In this document: positions 11,071 to 21,340 of the stretch, one piece after another
How the letters are laid out: each line of letters opens with the position of its first letter
Position numbering within the stretch: the stretch's first letter is position 1
The notes under the pieces: model-generated
The model's input: only the letters and a program-made list of their open reading frames with translations
Database searches by the model: none
What the model was told of the DNA's origin: nothing
Assembly: GCA_009667805.1 (NCBI GenBank)
Contig: CM019064.1
Span: 276,315,662 to 276,379,661 of the forward strand
DNA from: Leptobrachium leishanense
Lineage: Eukaryota; Chordata; Amphibia; Anura; Megophryidae
DNA: 64,000 nt
Reading direction: 5' to 3'
Made by a program: the position numbers and the translations under genes

Positions 11071-11741
11071 TTAAAGTTCACAGTACATGTATTCTTAAAT
11101 TACGTTCAAAAAAAAAAAATCACCAAAATTTTTTTTTTTTTCAAACTTTGGCATAGATTTGTGGTAAAATGGTTTGCATGGAAAGAGTCAAAATACCCCA
11201 AGTTTAATACCTTGATTTGTGTACTTTAAAAAAATATGTATATGTGGAGGGTTATTCAGGAATTAGTGACAGATATCAGTGTTACAATGTCACTATCACT
11301 AGTTTTGAAAATAAACTCTTTGGAAATGGCAAAGTGCTACTTGCACTTATTGTTGCATAAAATAAGGAAAAAAGCGAGGAATATGTAAACATTGGGTATT
11401 GCTAAACTCAGTACTAAATTTAGAAACTACTAAGGAATAAAAAATTTTTGACGGTTGTTGATACATAAGAAATTTTGGGGGTCAAAGTTCGAAAAAGTTG
11501 TGTTTTTTCAATTTTTGTGTCATATTTCACAATATTTTTTATAGTAAATTATATGAAATGATGAAAAAAATGGTATCTTTATAAAGTCCATTTAGTGACG
11601 AGAAAAACAGTGTAAAATATGTGTGGGTTACATAAACGAGTAAGAGGAAAATTTGACGTAAACACTAAGAGCGCAGAAACGTAAAAACAGCTGCGGTCAC
11701 GAACGGACGGATTTGTGTAAAACCGCCCGGTCACTAAGGGG
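11071..11741. other. piggyBac right subterminal region
   Basis: This is single-copy AT-rich sequence ending in the TIR. The last ~365 bp, from around AACATTGGGTATTGC to GGTCACTAAGGGG, match the right part of the short element at 47005-47361. That marks it as the conserved cis-acting end of the family. There are no ORFs of note. Confidence 0.75.
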
Positions 11742-12219
11742 TTAAAAGTCTGATTTTTTTATTTTTATTTAAGTTTACTTATTTTTTCTGTAACAGCCCT
11801 TTTTATTATCATTCCCTGGACCTCATATGTAAATTTCATACATTTTCGCTCAGTAGTTTCTTTGCAAACAGCGTTTCATTTTCAAACATTCACACAAACT
11901 GTTTTGCTAATTTATTCACTGCCTTGTCTGCGGTGTCGGCTTTCTCCAGAGGCTTCGGCTGTGTGTGATCGGCTCCTGCTCGGGTTTTTCGACGGGTTAA
12001 TCCAGATGTTTTTGCGGGTATTCGGCGTGCATTCGGTGGGTTTTGCGGTTAGTTTTCGTCGGGTTTGCGGTAGCTTTTCCCTGCAATTCGGGGACCCTGT
12101 GGTGCTCACTGAATACACCGCAGGGTCACCGAAATGGGATCGGCAAAAGGAACCGAATTGAAGAGAACAAAAAGTCACCGAATGTGCGGTGACTTTTCGA
12201 ATCTCATTGAATTACCCTG

Positions 12220-12620
12220 ATAGTCATTTAGATATGCTGACTTTTGATTACATCTAACACTTCTAGTAAGGGTGTTTCTGGAAACTTGTGGTTGCTCTAG
12301 CAGAACTCTATTGTCATCCCGCATCCCGTAGCATATCTTTCTCTGATATAACTTTTGATTGTGTGGGTTTCTTATTTTAATCATACATACCCCTACTGGT
12401 TTCAGTATGCTCTTATTGTACATCCTTAACATTTTATCACATGCTAGAATTTTAGATTTGTCTTCCACCAATCTTGCTGGTATGACATTACTGTCCGCTC
12501 CACAATGGATCTGAAATCTAACTGCTTGCTGGTCGATTAGCATGGTAGCAAACAAAGCTGATAGAAATTTGCTTACTGTTTTCTTCAGTGCACAAATATG
12601 AAAAGTTGTCTTCATATTTA
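12220..12620 (-). pseudogene. Retropepsin-like fragment of a gypsy-type retroelement
   Basis: An intact protein would be the aspartic protease that cuts the Gag-Pol polyprotein inside the particle. The minus-strand reading contains FQIHCGADSNVIPARLV at about 12530-12480. This resembles the D-[ST]-G-A-x-x-N-V-[IL]-P active-site region of Ty3/gypsy proteases, but the catalytic Asp-Ser/Thr pair has become His-Cys. The reading continues through a typical downstream segment and stops where the inserted TIR transposon begins (12219). It follows the gag and zinc-knuckle remnants in the expected order. No reverse transcriptase follows, so pol was either lost or lies beyond the inserted element. The assignment rests on the motif and on position. 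Confidence 0.6.
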
Positions 12621-13385
12621 ATGTCTTCATATTTCTCTGAATCTGCTGACTCTTTAAACAGTTTGTACTGCTGGATTTCCGTGTTGTCGATTGGCACGGC
12701 ACTGCTAATAAAATGATTGGCTTTACTGCATCCTATACATTTCTTGCCAAATGGTGGGCATTTCTCTTTTAGTCTCTCGTGACGCTTACCACAATACATG
12801 CACTATATTGTCTTATCTGGAGCCATTGTCATTCTGCTCTGATCCTTCCTAATGGTGTAACTTGTTTCCATCCCATGGTTTGACCCTGCACTGGAACTCT
12901 CCAGTAACTTCACCCTTCCTTTACACAGCTCAGCACTAGCAGCTCTACCTATTTGTATAAATTTTTCCAGTGCTAAATCCACTTCTCTCAACAGGCATTC
13001 CCTGAGGTTAGAGTCCCTTCTGCCACATACAATCCTGTCCCTTATTAATGAGTCCCTGATATTTCCTAAATTGCAAGTGGCTGCCTGTGTACACAGCTCT
13101 GTGACATATGCCTCAATCCCTTCCTCTTCCCTCTGAGTCCTTGAAAAAAAAAATCATATCTTTCCACAGTCTCATTTTGTTTTGGCTCACAATAATCATC
13201 AAATGCTTTAATTAGCACAGCAAGTGAGGGAGCTGCCACTCCTAGGAGAAGGGTGTCTTTTACCTCTCTGCCTTTGCCTCCAAGTAAGTAAAGGAACAGT
13301 TTTACCCTCGTCTCCTCTGGTTTGTCAGCCATGATTAGGTCTGTGTATAGATTAATATCTTCTTTCCATCTCTTCCATGTCTGAG
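12518..13385 (-). pseudogene. gypsy-type Gag remnant with zinc knuckle
   Basis: An intact gene would make the capsid/nucleocapsid protein of an LTR retrotransposon. Reading on the minus strand from about 13350, the first segment (MADKPEETRVKLFLYLLGG, then FDDYCEPKQNETVERYDFF) resembles the retrotransposon Gag region of K02A2.6-type Ty3/gypsy elements. Broken linker segments follow (12991-12803). Near 12790-12700 a knuckle reads MYCGKRHERLKEKCPPFGKK and then CIGCSKANHF, close to the C-x2-C-x-H-x-C pattern and the GK-x-C-x2-C-x4-HF tail typical of this group. Frame changes between segments show that it is dead. Partly similar blocks on the two sides (4131-4235 and 13405-13590) may be its LTRs. 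Confidence 0.65.
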
Positions 13386-13399
13386 ACAGATTCCTTGCC

Positions 13400-13740
13400 T
13401 GAAAATGGCAAATTTATTAACAAAACAATTTATAAGAGGATTTATAAATTCATCTCTAACTTCTATTCAGTGTCCATGTGACTGACTTCCTCAACTACTT
13501 CCTGCTGAACTGCAGTGCAACATATATTCAAATTCCCCTGGAACCAAACACTCTCTGTCCTGGTTCCATACATATCGCTACATATATATCACAACAGAGA
13601 TTAAGGCACAAAGAACAGTCAGAGGAGCTAGCTGAGGTCAGAACACATATTAACCAGCACAAAAGGGGTCAATAGAGCAAATCCACAAACCAAATACAAT
13701 AGCCAGGGTCTGTACACGGAATCAATATAATCTAAAACCA
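13400..13740. repeat. Possible remnant LTR of the gypsy-type element (right side)
   Basis: The segment 13405-13590 parallels 4131-4235 (TTATTAACAAAACAA, ACCAAACACTCT, TCCATACATAT). It lies upstream, on the minus strand, of the Gag remnant, where a 5' LTR would be. No clean TG...CA borders or duplication were found. Confidence 0.35.
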
Positions 13741-14260
13741 TAACAAGAGGAAAAAGGTGCCATCTGTGCTCATTTCTATGTATTTCCATGTACAACAAAA
13801 CACTATGAGGTTTTAGTTTGTTTCAATGGCCATTGCAACGTAAGCTCACTCACCTCTTCAAGGCACCTCTTTGTAGAGTGAGTACCTAACCAATGTACCA
13901 AAAGCCGCTCTACTGAGCAGCTCCATGCTCCTCCTGCTGCTTTTCAGCTAAGGAGAGGCAGAAAGATGGTGGGTTTTATTTATACACGCAACAAACACTT
14001 CCCATTTGGGGTTAAAAACAAAAACATGGAAAAAGGAACAGCTGCAAAATGACGAACTGGTGTTACAAGCATAATATACATACATACAGAAAAAATGGCG
14101 TCGCGCCCATACTCACGGGAGCGGCTGCAACAGCCAAGAGTAACAGCCCAGTTAATGTATAAAACATAACAAGAGGAAAAGGGTGTCATCTGCGCTCATT
14201 TCTATGTATTTCCATGTACAACGAAACACTATGAGGTTTTAGTTTGTTTCAATGGCCATT
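13741..14260. repeat. About 1.2 units of the 417-bp-type repeat
   Basis: The unit landmark ATGAGGTTTTAGTTTG appears at 13804 and 14231, a period of 426 bp. Words such as GGCGTCGCGCCCATACTCAC and CAGCCCAGTTAATGTATAA are shared with the array at 18936-20830. ORFs here are by-products of the repeat. Confidence 0.85.
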
Positions 14261-14416
14261 GAATGGCCACTGTAGTCACCTCTCTCCTACCTTAAGTCTG
14301 AGAGAACAGACCTGTTCAAAAGGATTAAACCTTCAACCATTAGAACACTAAACAAGAGAACAAAAAATGAGGTGTCACGATTATATATATACTGTATATA
14401 TATCTATATATATATA

Positions 14417-14496
14417 CACTATATTGCCAAAAGTATTCGCTCACCCATACATATGTGAGTCAAGGCAGGTGAGCGAATACTTTTGGCAATATAGTG
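14417..14496. mobile_element. Tc1/mariner-type palindromic miniature element
   Basis: The 80-bp palindrome has arms CACTATATTGCCAAAAGTAT and its complement, flanked by TA (14415-14416 and 14497-14498), the Tc1/mariner target. The arm sequence is a familiar Tc1-type end in fish and frogs. It sits in an AT dinucleotide tract. Confidence 0.85.
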
Positions 14497-14499
14497 TAT

Positions 14500-16032
14500 G
14501 TATCTGTCTATATAGCTATCTCTATAAATATATACAAGTTGCCAAGGCTGCACAGCTGACCCACAAAGCCTATGTTTCTTGCTATGCTAGGAAGTAATTA
14601 AGATGTTTGTCTCTTTCGTGACCACTAAGTCACCTTTTGAAGGGATATCACAGGCTTTTGCAGAATAGGTTTTCTTTGATCAGCCTGATAAGGGGGAAAT
14701 TACCCATTTGCTCTAATGGAATGTCCTGTGTCCCGTCCCCACATGAGTCCACAAGCATTTCACAGCTTGGGCAAATGGAAAAGCACATCCCAGACCCAGT
14801 GGCATCACCTTGTAAGTGATCACATAGATCAAAGTAGCAGGCACATCCTGTGATCACTAGAGACATCTCTGGCTAATTGTTAATTACAATGATAACTGGC
14901 AATTGGTGATAGAGAGAAAAAAGAGTCAACTTATCTTTTGAGATGAAATGCTGAGGAGGTTACCTGGAGATGGTCCAATACTCCATACATAGACAGGAAA
15001 AGAAAATTGGAAAACCTCAGCGTCTAATATGAATCCCCGTTGGTCTATTCAAACGAATCACGGGTGTTGGAATTGCCAAATTTGACAAGAAGATGGGTGT
15101 AGGATAAAAAACTTTTATTCCAAAGTAAATAAAAAGATGAATAAAATAGCATAACATGCACAAAGCCCAACGCGTTTTGTCTATAAATAGACTTTTTCAA
15201 GGGCAATACAAATATATAAATTATAAAAAGCAAAATAATATAACAAACAGAACACCCATCATTCCTTTTATTACCCTTACAGGGATTTCATTGGTCAGCT
15301 CATTAGCTGTGGCGTTTTCCTTATATGGTCAAGTCATAGACTGCATTTATATTCCCATAAATCCCTGTTCCAAAGTCCAATCAGCCCCATTGTCATTTTC
15401 AAAATCCGATCTCATTGGATATCTTTAGTTTAGTTTTCAGTGAATCTGAAGATCACTTCCGGTATTATTCCTATCATCTCTTCCGGTTTCGTTCCTCCCG
15501 GAAGTTCCTTCAAGCTGTAACATCCTCTCCAACACTCCCACTGGTTTCAGTCTTTGGTCCTCAGTCTAATGCTCCCCATAACGTACCCTCGGAGTTACGT
15601 CCTTGGTTTGGGATCCGGTTTCTCTCGTGATCTCCACCTCCACTTCCGTCAGCCCGTAAACATCCGGGACTTCACCATCCCCACTTTTGTAGCTCTCAGA
15701 TCTGTCCCCGATCAGTGATCTTTCTTAGTATCACTCTTCATTCCCGATATATTCAGGAGCTTTCCAAAAGTGGATTTTTTCTCTTCAGTTGGTTCATATG
15801 AAAGAATGTATATGGACAAAGTTAGAAATGCAAGTCATCAGGTATATGTTTATAGCGTCCACTATGAACAACTTAGAATATATCTACAGGGCCCTATTAC
15901 AATCTTTGCGCAAAATCGCTCGCCCAGTGCGTTAATTTGTGCTTGAAGCGTTAAACGTTAACGAGTGTAAATTAACACTGATATTGCAATCCGCGAGCAT
16001 TTTTTCATACTATGGAAAAATTGCGCGTGTAA
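14500..16032. other. Mostly unassigned; includes a GAAA-type hairpin motif near 15160
   Basis: On the minus strand, 15200-15160 reads CTTGAAAAAGTC, a short loop, then GACAAAACGCGTTGGG. This hairpin is followed by an AACGCG tail and resembles the motifs at about 17080 and 50985. From 15440 to 15700 the sequence is rich in TTCCGG. Bases 15895-16029 are CpG-rich with GCGC palindromes. No gene was recognised. Confidence 0.4.
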
Positions 16033-16461
16033 GGCTAGGGACAGATGAGCGCATTTTCTGCGGCCACCGTCAAAATGTACGTCGATGCGTGCGCACGCAT
16101 TTTTTCACGGAATACGCTTAAGTGGTCAGACGACCACAGTCGCACAGTCGCAGGTACTCACCAACGCAATTCTAGGGAAATCCGGCTGTTTGAGCGTTAT
16201 GTAGGCCGCACACTAGCAGTGTCTGACGTCTCCTAATCACGCACACACGCTGCCATGCGGCCGCAGCGCACTCTGTACGTCTGTAGCAGCGGTTTCACGT
16301 TCTGAGAAAAATGCGTTCATTTGCCGGTTGCGTGGTGTCGGCGCACTTTTGTACGCACGTACTGCGTATATTGGCCGTCATTGGCCGTTATGTGCTGCTA
16401 CTGCCGCCGTGATTTAGTGCGCCTGCACGCGCGTTCCGACTGCCCCACTCTGACCCTAGCC
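16033..16461. mobile_element. PIF/Harbinger-type miniature element, second copy of the family
   Basis: The ends GGCTAGGGACAGATGAGCGC and, reading inward from the right, GGCTAGGGTCAGAGTGGGGC are inverted repeats. TAA flanks both sides (16030-16032 and 16462-16464). The GGCTAGGG end matches the element at 7204-7645, while the GC-rich interior has diverged. There is no ORF for a transposase. Confidence 0.88.
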
Positions 16462-16497
16462 TAAAATGGACGCGCAAAAACTATTGTGTTACTGTTG

Positions 16498-17480
16498 TTT
16501 GACAACATGGGATGTTACTCATGGGTCTAGGTTTATAGCATTTACTTCTGAACAATTTGGCCCTAAAGGGTCATGTGTTGTTTCATTCTTGTGATTGGTT
16601 TAAATGTTTACAGTGACAGATGAATTTGATTGGCCCAAAGGGATCATGTGTTTTTTTTTTTTTTCCTCATCCTTTGCATTCTGGTGGATTTAATGGAGTA
16701 GTCAACCAATACATCTTGCTCCACTTTTGTACAATACTCCTGTGGTATTATTGATTGATAATATGGGATGCTAGTCATGGGTTTATGTTTATAGTGTTTA
16801 TTATTGAACAATCTAGATCGTATTTACAATGCTTAAATGCTGTTATGGTGACAGATGGATTTGATTGGCTCAAAAGGGTCACGTGGTGTTTCATTCTTGT
16901 GAATGGCTTACTGATGGGCCATTTTGATTGGCTGCAGACAATCATACATTGAGACAGATCACTGATGTTAATTGTGAAATGAGAACCAGATGGGATATTT
17001 AGAAGCTCATTGGAGCAGGGACTTTGGATTTCCCTATATAGGAGGAACATCAGTAGAATTTTTTCAGTCTCAATTTTGCTCCTGTTGAAGCTGGCAGCAA
17101 GCCAGCGAAACATGTGTCGAGCGTGAGCTATTCCTGTTTTTAATTATGTGTGGGACTTTTGTATTCTTGTAGGGGAAATGCAGAAATCTTGAGACTATAA
17201 GGGCCAGTCTAGGTTTATTTTTTTTGTGCTTTGGATCACTGGATGCACGCCTGTATATGTGGCGGTATAGCAGGAATTATGGCAATGGCTTTGTATTATT
17301 GACATGCTTCTGTAATGGCATATATTGTGCCTTAGACACTTTTCGAACAAGGTTAATATTAAGACCTATGTCTCCTATCAAGATTGATCAAAAATTTTGC
17401 CATGTGTCTTTATTTTATAATTTTCTGGTGTTCACGATAAATGTCTCTTATTTATACCAATAAAGTATTTACTGTGTTTT
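16498..17480 (+). repeat. Retroelement-like region with direct repeat and GAAAC hairpin
   Basis: A segment of about 160 bp (CATGGGATGTTACTCATGGG, then GTTTCATTCTTGTGA) occurs near 16508 and again near 16764. CAAT-box-like GATTGGC words precede a TATATAGG word at about 17036. Next comes a hairpin with arms GCTGGC and GCCAGC followed directly by GAAACATGTGTCGAG (17078-17115), then AATAAAG near 17460. The layout suggests an LTR or promoter-bearing end of a retroelement, but the family is not identified. Confidence 0.4.
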
Positions 17481-17773
17481 TTTTTGGTTTTTTTTCTGGC
17501 ACTCCTGTTCTTTAAGGTGTATCCCTTAGTCAGGGGTCCCTAATTTTTTGTTTTTGTTTACACTTCGGAAATAAATAATGCAACCTGCATGAGTACAGCA
17601 GAAACAAGTGAAGGGACTTGGCTAGTAAGTAAAGTGCATGGATTATGTACAGGAGGGAGAAGTCTTTGAACGCTTGGTTTAAAAAGGAAAAACTCGCTAA
17701 AACCAAAAATTAGCGATGGTAATAAATTAGAAAAATGTTTACTGACTTGATATAAGTAAAATCTTTAAAACCT

Positions 17774-18559
17774 ATAGAGGTTATTCGCTAACCTCCGAAT
17801 TGGCCAGGAATTGCACTGAAAGGTGAATTTCACTGTTCGGTGCAATTTCGGGCCACTTCCTCTATTCACTAAGCTGTCAATTTGCCAAATACTGGTGAAC
17901 TGACAGCAAAATGCAGTGCAATGCGCAAGAGTTCGTCACAATTCGGTAGCGTTCGGCAGCACTGCAATTGTCCTATTATCCCATAGAAGTCTATCATGTC
18001 TTGTATTCACATGGCGAACTGCGCCAAAATTCTTGCGAAATGACCCAATTTTTGGTGTTTCAGTTTGACAGGTTTAAACAGGCGAATCCCATAGAATTTA
18101 ATGTAAACACGTAAAATTGTTGTTTGAACGGTCTTTTTTTAAAAAAAAATTCACTTAATTTTCAGCAAAAAAACGTTTTTTGGAACATGTTTTTGGATTC
18201 TTTAGACTACATTTTCATTTTTCTTATTTTTTGAAAGGACTTTTTTGTAACAGACCTTTTTTTTTTTTTTTATTAAACTACCTTTTTATTTTGACACATT
18301 TTATTGATTTATGCACCTATTAGTAGAATGAGTCTTTCCTGCCCCCCCCCCAATTTGGCTGATTTCTGATGCTAATTCGGTGGTTATCGGTACACTTCAG
18401 CATTTTTCGCCATGGTGCAAGAATTGCTTTGGTGACTTCATCTTCAGTGCACTACGATGACCATTCGTTGAATAGTGAATTCACCAAAATTGTGGCAAAA
18501 TGAAATCGCTGAAATGTACCAAGGTGAAAAGAACCAAAATTTCAGTGCTCTGTGACTAG
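17774..18559. mobile_element. Degenerate CAGGGTTATTCA-family element
   Basis: The left end TAGAGGTTATTCGCTAACCTC and interior words such as CCCATAGAATTTAATGT, TGTAACAGACC and CTGTTCGGTGCAATTTCG belong to the family at 2830 and 4332. The right end near 18550 is poorly preserved. It holds no gene. Confidence 0.6.
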
Positions 18560-18935
18560 ATCCTTTTGTATCTATTAAAATCTAGACTGTACTGAACATT
18601 TATATTTTTAAATGAAAGTAATTTTAACCATCCCTCTTTGTGAAATACATAATTAATAAAAAGTATTAACTTTATAAGCATTTTTCAAGAAGCACTAAGT
18701 TTAATTTGAATTAAAAATAATTGTAATCGTTATATTCTTCTTTATTTCTTTCTACAGAATTATAAATATTCAGCAAATCGTGTATTTTCTAGAATTGCTC
18801 ATGTTTACTTTTATTTATTTTTTTATCTTAAATCCACATTTTCATATTACTTTTATCATTACTACAGATTTATGTTTCCCTGTACTCTGCAATCACTTAT
18901 TTTCCCTGTATCTGTTTTTAGGCTAAATAATTTAA
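18560..18935. other. AT-rich, no feature recognised
   Basis: I see no ORF, TIR pair or tandem repeat in this stretch. Confidence 0.5.
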
Positions 18936-20297
18936 ATGAGGTTTTTGTTTGTTTCAATGGCCATTGCAGCGTAAGCTCACTCGCCACTTCACGGCACCTC
19001 TTTACAGAGTGAGTACCTAACATGTACCAAAAGGCCACTCTACTGAGCAGCTCCAAGCCCCTCCTGCTGCTTTTCAGCCAAGGAGAGGCAGAGATGGTGG
19101 GTTTTATTTATACACGCACCAAACACTTCCCATTTGGGATTAAAAACAAAAACATGGAAAGAGGAACAGCTGCAGAACGACGGACTGGTGTTACAAGTAT
19201 GATATGCATAAATACAGAAAAAATGGCGTCGCGCCCATACTCAGCAGAGCGGCAGCAACTGCCAGGAGTAACAGCCCAGTTAATGTATATAACATAACAA
19301 GGAAAAAAGGTGTCATCTGCGCTCGTTTCTATGTGTTCCATGTACAACAAAACTGAGGTTTTTGTTTGTTTCAATGGCCATTGCAACGAAAGCTCACTCG
19401 CCACTTCACGGCACCTCTTTACAGAGTGAGTACCTAACATGTACCAAAAGGCCGCTCTACTGAGCAGCTCCAAGCCCCTCCTGCTGCTTTTCAGCCAAGG
19501 AGAGGCAGAGATGGTGGGTTTTATTTATACACGCACCAAACACTTCCCATTTGGGATTAAAAACAAAAACATGGAAAGAGGAACAGCTGCAGAACGACGG
19601 ACTGGTGTTACAAGTATGATATACATAAATACAGAAAAAATGGCGTCGCGCCCATACTCACCGGAGCGGCAGCAACTGCCAGGAGTAACAGCCCAGTTAA
19701 TGTATAAAACATAACAAGGAAAACAGGTGTCATCTGCGCTCGTTTCTATGTGTTCCATGTACAACAAAACTGAGGTTTTTGTTTGTTTCAATGGCCATTG
19801 CAACGTAAGCTCACTCGCCACTTCACGGCACCTCTTTACAGAGTGAGTACCTAACATGTACTAAAAGGCCGCTCTACTGAGCAGCTCCAAGCCCCTCCTG
19901 CTGCTTTTCAGCCAAGGAGAGGCAGAGATGGTGGGTTTTATTTATACACGCACCAAACACTTCCCATTCGGGATTAAAAACAAAAACATGGAAAGAGGAA
20001 CAGCTGCAGAATGACGGACTGGTGTTACAAGCATAATATACATAAATACAGAAAAAATGGCGTCGCGCCCATACTCACCAGAGAGTCAGCAACTGCCAGG
20101 AGTAACAGCCCAGTTAATGTATAAAACATAACAAGGAAAAAAGGTGTCATCTGCGCTCATTTCTATGTGTTTCATGTTCAACAAAACTGAGGTTTTTGTT
20201 TGTTTCAATGGCCATTGCAACGTAAGCTCACTCGCCACTTCACGGCACCTCTTTACAGAGTGAGTACCTAACATGTACCAAAAGGCCGCTCTACTGA
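18936..20297 (+). repeat. 417-bp tandem repeat, head-to-tail part
   Basis: The landmark GAGGTTTTTGTTTG lies at 18939, 19355, 19772 and 20189, giving a period of 416-417 bp and about three and a quarter units. Units are nearly identical. Recurrent ORFs of 60-120 codons on both strands are the same repeat read several times and not separate genes. A related locus lies at 13741-14260. Confidence 0.93.
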
Positions 20298-20830
20298 TGA
20301 CACCTTTTTTCCTTGTTATGTTTTATACATTAACTGGGCTGTTACTCCTGGCAGTTGCTGCCGCTCCGGTGAGTATGGGCGCGATGCCATTTTTTCTGTA
20401 TTTATGTATATCATGCTTGTAACACCAGTCCGTCGTTCTGCAGCTGTTCCTCTTTCCATGTTCTTGTTTTTAATCTCAAATGGGAAGTGTTTGGTGCGTG
20501 TATAAATAAAACCCACCATCTCTGCCTCTCCTTGGCTGAAAAGCAGCAGGAGGGGCTTGGAGCTGCTCAGTAGAGCGGCCTTTTGGTACATGTTAGGTAC
20601 TCACTCTGTAAAGGGGTGCCGTGAAGTGGCGAGTGAGCTTACGTTGCAATGGCCATTGAAACAAACAAAAACCTCAGTTTTGTTGTACATGGAACACATA
20701 GAAACGAGCGCAGATGACACCTTTTTTCCTTGTTATGTTTTATTCATTAACTGGGCTGTTACTCCTGGCAGCTGCTGCCGCTCCGGTGAGTATGGGCACC
20801 ACGCCATTTTTTATGTATTTATAAATAATT
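20298..20830 (-). repeat. 417-bp tandem repeat, inverted part
   Basis: At 20297/20298 the array switches strand: CGCTCTACTGA is followed at once by TGACACCTTTTTTCC, the complement of a different part of the unit. About 1.3 inverted units follow, with TGACACCTTTTTTCC at 20298 and 20715. The end fades out near 20830. Confidence 0.9.
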
Positions 20831-21340
20831 TAAATGCTTATTCAATTGCATCATATTGCTGAGTATGATGGACTATATTAAACTATCCATGAAGGTTATC
20901 TTCTATCTTATGATGGCCATTATGCCTGGCAATCTGATATAAATGTTTACTTCAAAATCTCCTCAGATAATATTTATTACTTCCAATATGTTTTGACGGT
21001 CTAGTAAAAGCATAAAACTCAGTGACGCTGTAAAACAGAATATGAAAGTAAGTTATAAAAATGAATTAAGGTAACAGTAAGGTCTACAGGAATGTAATTT
21101 TTTTCACCCCCCACCCCCCATTGCTATAAAATAAATTTGTATGTATGTACTAAGAAAATTAGATTTCTCATAACATATTATAAATGACTGAGGCAATCAT
21201 ATATCATGGGGTTTATATCTGATCTCTTGACACATCTAAATGCCTATGTCCAAGAAAGCTAATTTTGCATTATGTGGAATGTGAGACTCATTGCTCTTAT
21301 TGAACAAATCTAGCAAGAATTGCATACAATTGAGAAATAT
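20831..21340. other. AT-rich intergenic, no feature recognised
   Basis: I found no coding, inverted-repeat or tandem signal here. Confidence 0.5.

Larger units (their letters stand above)
4730..11741 (+). mobile_element. piggyBac-superfamily transposon with decayed transposase
   Basis: The element sits between two TTAA sites (4726-4729 and 11742-11745). Its ends CCCCTTAAGGACC and, read inward from the right, CCCCTTAGTGACC form the TIR. TTAA targets and CCCTT-type ends are typical of piggyBac. In order it contains a hairpin block, a telomere-like array, a broken transposase (6414-7035), degenerate repeat units with a nested Harbinger element, a 383-bp satellite and about 650 bp of right subterminal sequence. 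That right part is shared with the short element at 46195-47361. Confidence 0.9.
4332..12219. mobile_element. CAGGGTTATTCA-family TIR transposon, split by a piggyBac element
   Basis: It starts CAGGGTTATTCAAAGAG at 4332 and ends TGAATTACCCTG at 12219, with ATA directly outside both ends. Removing the TTAA-flanked piggyBac insertion (4730-11741) leaves an element of about 0.88 kb, similar to the relatives at 2830 and 21341. Shared internal words include CCCATAGGCTTCAATGTTA on the left half and TCTGTAACAG on the right half. It carries no transposase. Confidence 0.75.

Noticed and set aside
19022..20862. Several near-identical 60-120 codon ORFs (MYQKAALLSSSKPLLLLFSQ type and reverse readings)
   Set aside because: They repeat with the 417-bp satellite on both strands and have no domain, so they are satellite by-products.
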